Source: Erodium maritimum (Eukaryota; Streptophyta; Magnoliopsida; Geraniales; Geraniaceae). Taken from it: a stretch of 64,000 nt of DNA. The notes beneath the pieces were generated by a model that was not told the DNA's origin, did not search any database, and saw only the letters and a list, made by a program, of their open reading frames with translations. The position numbers and the translations under genes are program-made. The stretch lies in contig OY997591.1 of the NCBI GenBank assembly GCA_963921825.1, positions 54,289,031 to 54,353,030 on the forward strand. Direction: 5' to 3'. Below are positions 34,271-45,500 of this stretch, piece by piece (position 1 is the stretch's first letter; the number at the start of each line of letters is the position of its first letter).

Positions 34271-35635
34271 CCATGTGTATGATACCCTAGAAAGTTATGT
34301 AACATGCCAGTAGAATGTCATATGATTGATGGTTAGTTTTTCGAACACTACAAGGACCCATCACCACCACCTAGTCACATAAAGACCACCCGTCCCTACC
34401 AATATATGCAAGAGTTCTAAGAAGCTTCATTGGGACACATGAGGTTCTGATTCAGGGTCAGTGAGGAATAAAATTTACCTACCTGATCGTTTTAGGACAA
34501 GGTTGTTCATGTTGCATTCTTCACTTATATTATATGGGAAACAAAATTTAGATGGAAGTTCTTATCGCCATGTGCATGATACCCTAGAAATTTGTGTATT
34601 ATCTTAGATGAATGTCATGTGATAGATGGTTGGTTTTTTTGGACACTATGAGGTCCCAACACCGCCATCGGCCTTGACACATAAGGACCACCCATCCCCT
34701 CAAGTTCAGGTAAGAGATGATAAGAAACGTCGATGGGAGGCATGAGGCTCTGGTTCAAGGTTAGGAAGGTGTAGAATGTACCTACCCAACCATGTCAGGA
34801 CAAGGTTGTTCAGGTTGCATTCTTCAATTGTATAGGAAATAGACTTCAGTTAGAAGTTCTTATCGTCATATGTATAAAACCGTAGAAATTTTTTTAACAT
34901 CTAAGTAGAATGTCATAAGGTTAATGGTTAGTTTTTTAGACACTACAAGGTCCCATCACGACCACCAACCTCGACACATAAGGACCACCTGTCCACACCA
35001 GAACAGGCAAGGGTTACTAACAAGCTTCGCCAAGACATATGAGGCTCTGGTTCAGGGTTAGTGAAGTTTAAAGTGTACCTATCCAACCGTGCCAAGACAA
35101 GGTTGTTCATGTTGCATTCTTTAGTTATATGGGTAACCGACTTCAGTTGGAAGTTCTTATCACTAGGTGTATGATACCCTAGAAAGATGTGTTACATCTT
35201 AGTAGAATGTCATATGATTGATGGTTGTTTTTTCCGACAATACGAGGTCTCATCACTGCCATTGACTTCGATACATAAGGACCACTCGTCCCCATCAGAA
35301 CAAGCAAGTTTTTCTAAGAAGCTTCGCTGAGACACATGAGGCTCCGGTTGAGGGTCTGTGAGGAGTAAAATGTACATACCCGACCGTGCCAATGCAAGGT
35401 TGTTCATGTTTCATTCTTCACTTATGTTGATATATGGGAAACAAAATTCAGATCGAAGTTCTTATAGACATGAGTATGATACCCTAAAAAGTTGTGTAAC
35501 ATCTTAGTAGAATGTCATATGATTGATGATTAGTTATTCGAACACTACGATGTCCCATCACCGACCTCGACACATAAAAACCACCCGTCCCCACAGACAA
35601 GGTTGTTCATGTTGCATTCTTATCTTGCATGGTAA

Positions 35636-37082
35636 ACGCGTGCCGTTCGTCAAGTAGGAAATCGGTTTTAAGTCTGGTTATCGTACCCAAGGGAGCAGTA
35701 AGACAGTCACTCGATTTATAATCAGTTATTAATCTATTTCTTGAAATGGTTGATTTTTGTTTTAAAAAGTTAAGTAACAAGTTGCAAAGCAAATTAAAGT
35801 AAAATGAGAACAAAATTCAAGTGTTTGTGAAATTCAAGGGAAAAGGCGATCTAGGACTTTTAACGGGGTCACAGTATGACTATTAATTCGCAGGGGTTTG
35901 TGTTTACATGTGCAAATAAGGTAAGTTAAAAGGTAACGGAGGTTCTCTCAATTGGTCCTAAACATCTTTCGATTGAATTAGGACCCTAGTATAATCTGTC
36001 CGCCTAGTTATTTCTAATCTAGATCTAGAGAGGCATACATCATTAAGATTCATGAACTTCTCTAACTTTCGGGTTTGTACGCCTATAGCTGTTACACTCG
36101 TGTTAACCTAACTTTACTAGAGACTAGATTTAAACCCGAGTTGCATAATCCTTAGTCCTTTTAGTCATTCTCATCTTTCGATTGTTGAATGCTAAAACCT
36201 AATCAACTATCAAATGGCCAATTCGATGAAGCATTAATTCCAAATTATGCAAACAATATCCTAAACACAAATTGCACAAAATAACCACAAACCCATTGAA
36301 TCAATTACTCATATTGCTTTCCCTAGCTCTAGATCAATATAAGCTTAGCTCATGATGGAGAAGAAGAACAAGCAAAGAGATGAATAAGAAATATGGATAA
36401 ACATAATTGTAATGAGTTGATACACAATACCCAATTGACCAAAATGTTAATCCAAACTCAAACTTGCTCTCAAACACACTCCTCTTCCTTCAAGATCCAA
36501 GCCCTAACTCCAAGTCTTCTCTTTTTGCTCCCAAAATTCGTAACCCCCAAAATATGACTTAAATTCCCTTATATAGGGATTTCAAAATCACAGGCCTGGA
36601 TCTCGTGCGGCCCGGAGAGTGGCCCGGAACATGCCCATGACCGACCCTCTAAGCGACACGGAACGGGCTGCACGCAGGCCCTCTAAGCAGCACGGTCTAG
36701 GTCCCTCACATGATCATATCTGAGAGCTTTGGGCTTTTTCCCTTCCAGGCGCCTGGAACGGGCTGGATGCTGGGCCTCTAAGCCGCCCGGAACGGGCCTT
36801 GTTCCGGCCCAGTTTCCCATACGGTCCGTGTGGCTCAGAGGATCCGAATAGTTGATCTTGGCTCTCTTGGTTCGAGATTCTGTCATGTAGCTTCCTTGGC
36901 CCATCAATTATGATATTTAGCGTTGAAGTCCCTTGTTTTGCTCCAAATACTTGAAATCTCTAAAATCCGGGCTTACTGCACGAAAGGAGGAAGAAATGCA
37001 GTAAACAACCTAATCCCGAGACCAAAAAGCTTAGGATGTGGGCTTAAAAACATCGAAAACGATGCATTTTTCGTCCACATCA
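35636..37082. mobile_element. Unclassified 1.45 kb insertion in the satellite
   Basis: Satellite sequence stops near 35636 (after GGTAAAC) and resumes near 37083 (GTGAACATAATTC), so about 1.45 kb is foreign. The insert is single-copy in the window, with AT-rich parts and a GC-rich patch around 36590-36830 built of GGCCCGGAACGGGC-like repeats. It has no coding domain. The TGCCG...CACATCA ends allow a solo LTR reading, but no clean TSD was seen (GTAAAC versus GTGAAC at best). Confidence 0.55.
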
Positions 37083-40000
37083 GTGAACATAATTCTAATG
37101 GAAGTTCTTATCGTCATATGTATGACACCTTAGAAAGTTGTGTTATATCTCAATACAATGTCATATGATTGATGGTTTGTTTTTCAGACACTACGAGGTC
37201 CCATCACCGCCACTGAACTAGACACATAAGGACCACCCGTCCCTACTAGAACACGAAAAGAATGCTAAGAAGATTCTTTGGGACACATGAGGCTTCGGTT
37301 CAGGGTCAGTAAGGTTTAGATTATACCTACCCGATCATGTTAGGACAAGGATGTTTCTGTTGCATTTTTCGATGTATGGGAAACTGACTTCAGATGGAAG
37401 TTCTAATCTCCATGTTTATGGCGTCGTAGAAAGTTATGTAACATCTCTGTAGAATGTCATATGATTGATGGTTGGTATTTCGGACACTACGAGGTCCCAT
37501 CACCGTCATCGACCTAATTACATAAGGACCACCCGTCCCTACCAGAACAGGCAAGAGTTCTAAGATGCTTTGCTGGAACACATGAGGTTCTGGTTCAGGG
37601 TCAGTGAAGAGTAAAATGTACCTACCCTACCGTCCTAGGATAATGTTTTTGTTTCATTATTTAGTAGTACGAGAAATAGACTTTAGATGGAAGTTCTTAT
37701 CGTCATGTGTATGACATCATAGAAAGTTGTGTAATATCTCAGTAGAATGTCATATGATTGATTGATGGGTTTTCGGACATTACAAGGTCTCATCACCATC
37801 ACCGATCTCGTCACATAGGGCCACCGTCCCTACCGGAACAGGCAAGGGTTGCTAAAAAGCTTCGTTGAGACACATGAGGCTCTGGTTTAGGGTTAGTGAG
37901 GAGTAAGATGTACCTACCCGACCATGTCAGGACAAAGTTGTTCATATTGCATTCTTCACTGGTATGGGAAACATAATTAAGATGGAATTTCTTATCTCTA
38001 TATGTATGACACCCTAGAAAGTTGTGTTATATCTAAGTAGAATGTCATATGATTGATGGTTAGGTTTTCAGACATTTCAATCTCCTATCACTGCCATCGA
38101 CCTCAATACATAAGGACTACCCGTTCCCACTAGAATAGGTAAATGTTGATAAGAATCTTTGTTGAGACACATAAGGCTCCGTTTTAGGGTCAGTAAGGTA
38201 TAAAATGTACCTACCAGACCGTGGCAAGAGAATGTTCTTGTTGCATTATTTAATTGTACGTGAAATAGACTTTAGATTGAATTTCTTATCGCCATGTGTA
38301 TGACACCATAGAAAGTTGAAAAACATCTTAGTAGAATGTCATATTATTAATGTTTGGTTTTTCTGACACTACAAGGTCCCATCACCGCCACCGACCTCGT
38401 CACATAAGGACCTCATATCCGTACTAGATCAAGAAATGGTTGCTAAGAAGCTTTGATGGGACATATGAGGCTTGGTCAGTGGGGAGTAGGATGTACCTAC
38501 CCGACCATGTCAGGACAAGGTTGTTCTTGCTGTATTCTTCACTTGTTTGAGAAATAGAATTAAGATGGAAGTTCTTATCTTCATGCCTATAAAGTTTTGT
38601 AACATCTTAGAAGAATGTCATATGATTGATGTTTGTTTTTTCGGACACTATGAGGTCATATTACCGCCACCGACCTCGACGTACAAGGACCACTCATCCC
38701 TACCAGAATAGGAAATGGTCGTTAAGATGCTTCGTTGGGACATATGAGGTTTCAGTTCGGGGTCAGTGAGGTGTAGGATGTACCTACCCAACCATGCTTG
38801 GACATGGTTGTTCCTGTTTCATTCTTTAATTGTATGAGAAACATACTTACGATGGACATTCTTATTGCCATGTGTATGACACCCTAGAAAGCTATGTAAC
38901 ATCTCAATAAAATGTGATATGATTGATTGTTTGTTTTTCGTATGCTACGAGGCCCCATCACCACTGCTGACCTCGACACATATAGACTATCCATCCCTAC
39001 AAGAACAGAGAAGGGTTGCTGAGACGATTCGTTGGGACACATGAGATTCCGATTCAAGGTTGGTGAGGAGTAGGACGTACCTACCCGACCATGCCAGAAC
39101 AAGGTTGTTCATGTTGCTTTCTTTACTGGTATGGGAAACAGAATTAAGATGGAAGTTCTTATCGCCAAGTGTATGACACCCTAGAAAGTTGTGTAACATC
39201 TCAATAGAATGTCATATGATTGATTATTAGTTTTTGGATAGTACGAGGTCCCATCATCGCCACTGACCTCGAGACATAAGGACCACCTGTCCCTACCAGA
39301 ACAAGCAAGGGTTACTAATAAGCTTCGCTCGGACACATGTGGATTCAATTCAGGGTTAGTGAGGAATAGGATGTACCTACTTGACCATGCCAGAACAAGG
39401 TTGTTCTTGTTGCATTCTTCAGTTCTATAGGAAACAAACTTCATATGGAAGTTCTTATCGTCATGTGTATGATACCCTAGAAAGTTGTGTAGCATCTCAA
39501 TAGAATGTCATATGATTGATGGTTGGTTTTTCGGACAATACGAGGTCCCATAACCGCCACCGACCTCGACACGTAAGGACCACCCGTCCTCATTAGAATG
39601 AGCAAGGGTTTCTAATAAACTTCGTTGTGACATATGAAGCTCCGATCCAGGGTCAGTGAGGAGTAGGATGTACCTACCCGACCATGCCAAGACAAGGTTG
39701 TTCATACTGTATTCTTCACTTGTATGGGAAAAAAATCAGATGGAATTTCTTATCGCCATGTGTATGAGACCATAGAAAGTTGTGTAATATCTTAATAGAA
39801 TGTCATATGATTGGTGATTCGTTTTTGGTCACTATGAGGTCTCATCACCGCCACCGACCTCAACAAGTAATGACCACTCGTACCCACCATCATAGGTAAA
39901 GGTTGCTAAGAATCTTTGGTGGGACACATGAGGCTTCAATTCAGGGTCTGTGAGGTGTATAATGTACCTACCCGACCATGACAGGACAAGGTTGTTCCTG

Positions 40001-40132
40001 TTGCACTCTTCGGTTGTATGGGATACAGACTTCAGATGGAAGTTCTGATCGCCTTTTATAGGATACCCTAGAAAGTTATGTAACATCTCAGTAGAGTGTC
40101 ATATGATTGAAGGTTGGTTTTTCGGACACTAT

Positions 40133-42117
40133 GTCTTTATCTTGTTTGTATGAGTTGAAGTTACTTAGGGATTTGTGACCCGTAATTTTTTGGTGACTAG
40201 TATGGTGGCTGATTCTGGTCGTCCCCTGCCTGAACCAGTATGTGCCGAAAACACAATCCTTCCGATTGCATGAGAGGAGGGGGTAGGGGGGGGGGGATTC
40301 ATGGTTCCCGACCCCTAATCTCGTCCATCGTATCCTTGGACAAAAAGAAGAAGCCAAAAACCATCGATGTTAGCAGATGGACTAATAGCCCCTGTACCCT
40401 CTATGTACCCGTCATGACCCCATACACCGTCCTCGGGTTGAAATTCTTCTAAGAGAGGAAGTGTCCTGCAAGCGCGTATCGATACCGCGTATCTTACATT
40501 TTCGGTACCACTCCCACCGACACCATATTTAGTCCATCTTCATCGTCCTCATCCTCTTCGAGGGAGACTTACCCATCTGCCTTGAATAGTCATAGTACCA
40601 TCTTCCACTACTCTGTACGAGGATTGAGAAACGTCAGATGCCAGGGCTCCAAGTAGGGTAGCATTGATGAGTATAATAGGAGTGATGGCAAATGGGAGAG
40701 GCGGAAAGGGACTCTTATTTTAGCTGGACGTTGACGACGCGACGATTTTAAGGAAAAAACCTTATTGTTTCATCTTATGAGTGTGAGAGAGAGTACAAAG
40801 AAAAATACTTTATTTTTTTAATCGTATTATAAACTATATAATTTGAGTTAAGCATTATCGATTCATGAAAAAAATCAAATATTAATCTTATTGTTTTTAG
40901 AAGAACACGAAACTAGAAAAAATATTTTGGATGTAAAAATAAAATTAAGAAATAATTTTATAAAATGTTTTTTTGAGCATGTAATTGTAAGTTTTATCAA
41001 TCATATTAAAGGATGATAAAATTATAGACATGATAGAAAATAAAAGGACGAGACGAAGTCCTAATCCGTAGGTTCTAAACGCTAATCCTATAGCTAGAAT
41101 ACCCGACTATACTAAGGACAAATAGCGGGAGGCGTTCTCCAGCAAGGTAGTTGTTCTGTTGTAGCTTACGGTAATCATTTTTTGACTTGACCTGAAAAGT
41201 GCATGTGGAAAATGAAATGGGGCATTTGAAGGGATAACGGACATCTAGGAGAACACCAATAAATAGGGAATCAGGATGTCGGGTTTGCTTCTATCTTGGC
41301 AGGGCGAGGTGTGTATCTCCGTACACACCCCGTTGCTCGTCCTTCGACACATTGGACCTGATAAGGCTGTGTAGCAGACCTCGCCTGGTTTTTGGAGACA
41401 ACAAGAGCTCTTGTTCATGATTCACGACAGCTCAACACCACCGTCGCTTTTCCACCCGCTGGGGGGGGGGGGGGGGTGGACACCACCATCTTCCAGCGTC
41501 GACCACACTAGCTAAGCCAGCTACTCTTCCAATCTTCATGATTCAGATCGGGGGGCTGAGGAACCTCTTTTGGAGATCCCTAGTGAACAGAATCGTGTCT
41601 CGTTGCTGGAGTCTTTCCCATGCTCCCGATGAAATTGGTGGTCCGTGAAGCGAGAGAAGAAGCATGGGGTCATAGTGAAGCCCCCACAACCAGTAGTGGG
41701 GTAGCAGACCGCCCGTGACTTCTGCCCCTGACCATTCCGAGAGAGACTACGGAGCAGAGATGCTAGAGGAGATGGATGAGAAGGTGGTGGTGATAGTGGA
41801 TTGGTGGGAGATGGTCGGACCGATATCGAGAAAAAAGATTGCAAACGACGACAAATTAAAACACCACAAACATGAGGAGGAATGATTAAATAAGTTATTG
41901 CTTCCACCGTAAGTAGGAATGATTAAATAAGTTATAAAATGTTTTTAAAGACATAGAAATGGTTAAGATCGTAGAAAATAATAACATCATAATAAAAGAA
42001 AATAGGGAGATATAGGAAGAAATGGAGAGTGAGAAATAGGAAGAGGAGGCATAAAATGCCAAGAAATGAATCAGACCTGTTAAATCTCCGCCCTTCCTTC
42101 CTTATCGCACCCCACAA
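40133..42117. other. Intergenic DNA upstream of the REC1-like gene
   Basis: No gene is supported. The region contains poly(G) runs at 40286-40296 and 41461-41476, AT-rich stretches at 40760-41080 and 41930-42020, and a repeated 21-mer (AGGAATGATTAAATAAGTTA plus T) at 41878 and 41915. A 123-codon minus frame at 41536-41907 has no recognisable domain. Confidence 0.45.
41461..41476 (+). repeat. Poly(G) run, 16 bases
   Basis: Sixteen uninterrupted G's about 1 kb upstream of the REC1-like start codon. Confidence 0.9.
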
Positions 42118-42519
42118 CTCTAACTCTCAAACTCCTCTCTCCATATCCTTTTCTTCTTCGCTGCCTCCTCCATTTCTCCATTTCAAATTCAGCCTCTCTC
42201 ACTCTCACCCTTACTGCTTCTCCTATCCTAAAACCACTATCCATTACCATTCCAATCACCCATAACAATCCGTTTCCGCTCTGCTCCTGCTCCAGCGGTT
42301 GAGCCTCATCTCCATTTTTCAAAAACAAAAAAAACCTTATCCTTACAATTTTGTTGTCTTCTTCTATACTCCGTGCATTGAGGGCTCAGGTTTTTGCTTA
42401 TCCATCTGGTAATTAATCAGTTCCATGTATCGTTTTTGTGGGAATTGTTCCAATTACTCATTGCACCGATAATCCGAAGTGAACGAAGGAAGCTTTGTTT
42501 TGATTGCAGAGTTGTGAAA
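42118..42519 (+). promoter_or_regulatory. Likely 5' leader of the REC1-like gene, with a possible leader intron
   Basis: A CT-rich stretch (42118-42290), typical of plant leaders, is followed by a plausible donor (CTG|GTAATT, intron from 42409) and an acceptor (TGATTGCAG|AG, ending 42509) just before the ATG at 42520. No clear TATA box was found. The transcription start is not visible, so the limits are inferred. Confidence 0.4.
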
Positions 42520-45500
42520 ATGGCGCCGAGACACAGTCGTGGGAAGGGAAAGGGAGAGAAGAAGAAGAAGGAAGAGAAGGGTACGTATTGAGCACAGAAG
42601 AACACTCTGTTTACATGTTTCTCCATTCTGTTTCTCTCCTCAAACAGAACACTTGAATTTTTTTTAAATTATAAATATAAAATAATGGAATTGTTTTTTT
42701 ATTTTGTGGTTTTCAAGTTCTCCCTGTTGTGTTGGATATCACGGTGAACCTTCCCGACGAAACTCGTGTGGTCTTAAAGGTTTGGAAGACCTTCTTTCTT
42801 TGTGTATATATATACGTATGTTAATTGACCGTACTGCCCTTCTAATTGAAGAAAGGTTACTGTTTCATCAAATCTTTCAGCAGGGTATTTCAACGGATAA
42901 GATTATAGATGTTAGCCGGTTGCTCTCTGTCAATACCGAAACTTGCAACATCACCAATTTTTCCTTGCTTCACGAGGTATATCACCACTAATTATTATTT
43001 ATTTCTTACGGTCAATATCTAACCTTTTTGTCTTTTAATATTAAATTCAACACAAAAGACATAGAGATATTTTTATGAGCTTTGTTTTTGTCGTTCAAAA
43101 TAGAAAGAAAAAAACGGAATTGAGGATGATTATATATACTTGGATATATTTTGCCCATATGGGTTAGTCTGGTTTCACATCTTATCTGTGCTTTAGGTCA
43201 CATGTTCGAATCTCACTGGATACAATTATTCAAAAGTAAGCGTAGGTGATAGATGGTGGGTTAGATTAAACTAAAATATGATTTTTCTATATTTCTCTGA
43301 TAAAAAAATACTTGGATATATTTTGTTGGATTTTATAATATTATTTTTTGTCGTTCCATTGAATTGATTACATACTTGCATTTATTTCGTTACGTCAGTA
43401 TAAAATTAATAATGGATTGATAATAGGTGTGGAAAGAAAAAAAGAAAAGGGAATGCTATTAATTAATATGACATCACTTCCATTTTAGGTAAAAGGCCCA
43501 CGGTTGAGGGAGTCCCTGGACATTTCAGCACTCAAGCCCTGTGTACTAACTCTAGTCGAAGGTAAGCGACGACGTTTCGTACGCCTTCCTCACTCTACTA
43601 CAGTGTATGTGTATGTGTATGTATCAGATTTAAATCTGTGCTTGTGGAAACAGAGGACTACGATGAGGAGCAGGCCGTCGCTCACGTCAGAAGGTTGCTG
43701 GACATCGTCGCTTGCACCACCTCCTTCGGCCCATCGCCCTCCTCCTCCGGAAAGAACGCGCCGGATAAGGTCGCCGCCAAGAAATCTCCCAAGGCTCCGC
43801 CGCCCAAGCCGGCGCCTGCGGAGGCGGAGGGAGAGATGAGCCATTCGTGCCCTAAGCTGGGGACCTTCTACGAGTTCTTCTCTCTCTCCCACCTCACTCC
43901 TCCTCTCCAGTGTAATCAACCTCGAAATCGTTAAATCTTTTCAGTTTTTACACAAATGACACTTCTGTTCATGGAACTTACTCGGTGGATGTGCAATTGC
44001 TGCAGTTATAAGGAGGGTACCGAGACGAGAAATTGATGAGATTTTGGTGGAGGACCATCTCTTGTCCCTTGATGTATGTTATTTGTTTGTGGAAATGGTT
44101 TTTTTTGGCTGCGCTTTGTGTATTTTTCATGAGCTGCTTTTGATTGTAATGCTCAGGTCAAGCTTTGCAATGGAAAGGTGGTTCAGGTAGAAGCTTGCAG
44201 GAAGGGGTTCTACAGTGTTGGAAAGCAGCTGATACTATGTCACAACCTCGTTGATTTGTTACGGCATCTTAGTAGAGCCTTTGATAATGTTAGTTTTCTT
44301 GCTGTTCAAGTTAAACTACTTTTTGTTGTTGTCCTTGTGTTATTGCTTGCATTTAGCTCATGGAGCCGACCTCAACTGATTCGGAAAATGGCTAAGTTAT
44401 TGTTGTTGTTGAATATGAATTGTTTGAATCTATGCAGTCAACCCCCCGTGCTTCCCTTCATGTTTTTGATTTCAATTATATCAAGCAAGTTGACCTTATG
44501 CTCTGATTTGAAGCTCAGTTCGTTCTTTCTCCTAGCTTTATGCTCCATTTGGCTGGTTACATATTTTGTTTTTCATGTTTCAGGCTTATGATGATCTCAT
44601 GAAAGCATTCTCAGAACGTAACAAGGTATCATTTCTCTTGAACTATATTTTTATTTTGTTGCACAAAGTGTTATCAATTCGGTGCTCAGTGATTTCTCTG
44701 GGTTATGTTATTTACTATCACTAAAGGGCTTCTCTTTCATTTCATGCAGTTTGGAAATATTCCTTATGGTTTCAGAGCCAACACCTGGCTTATCCCTCCA
44801 GTTGCAGCTCATTTACCATCAAGTTTTCCTCCGCTCCCTGTGGAAGACGAAACATGGGGAGGAAATGGTGGTGGTCTAGGAAGGGATGGTAAAAGTGATT
44901 TAATACCTTGGGCCAATGAGTTTAAGTTTATTGCATCAATGCCTTGCAAGACAGCTGAGGAGAGGCAGGTTCGAGATAGGAAAGCATTCCTTCTTCACAG
45001 CCTATTCGTCGATGTTGCAATTTTCAGAGCTATTTCGGCTGTGCGGCATGTGATGGGAAAGCCAGATTTAATTGCTTCAGCTGTGAGCTCTGAAGTTCTT
45101 CACACAGAGAAAGTCGGGGACTTGAACATTACAGTCAAGAAAGATGCCTCCACTGCTAGCTCTAAGATGGATACTAAGATTGATGGAATTCAAGCAACTG
45201 GAGTAGATCAAAATAATCTAGTACAGCGGAACTTACTGAAAGGGATCACTGCTGATGAAAATACTGCTGCCCATGTAAGTTTTAGCTCATATATGTGATT
45301 GGCCGGATGTTGACTCCTGGCTTTAGAATTCCCCTTTCCATATGCTGTCAATTGAACTCGTTTCCCCCCTTCACTGCCTGAGGAAAGTTGTATGTTTTGC
45401 TCGCAGGACATTGCCACTCTAGGTGTCATCAATGTAAGATATTGTGGTTTCATCTCCGTCGTGAAGGTTGAGGTGAGAGAGGATGAGGAAACAGGGTCCC

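Larger units (their letters stand above)
31000..40132. repeat. Tandem satellite, about 297 bp monomer, about 26 copies
   Basis: A conserved core (TAACATCTCAGTAGAATGTC, then ATATGATTGATGG) recurs at about 31023, 31326, 31628, 31887, 32185, 32485, 32783, 33075, 33338, 33635, 34300, 34595, 34893, 35190, 35497, 37146, 37440, 37733, 38030, 38325, 38600, 38897, 39193, 39490, 39788 and 40081. Most steps are 292-303 bp, with two or three shorter monomers. Other conserved blocks are GAGGTCCCATCACCGCCACC, ACATAAGGACCACCCGTCC and GACAAGGTTGTTCATGTTGC. Monomers differ by roughly 10-25% by eye. I do not recognise the family. Minus-strand frames of 60-104 codons recur in many monomers but have no known domain. 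Confidence 0.9.

Noticed and set aside
31000-40132. CRISPR-like array
   Set aside because: The repeats are contiguous 297 bp monomers without short repeats and unique spacers, in a plant nuclear context. This is a satellite.
41878-41935. 21 bp direct repeat as a TSD
   Set aside because: Only 16 bp lie between the copies, so it is a short tandem duplication rather than the flanks of an insertion.
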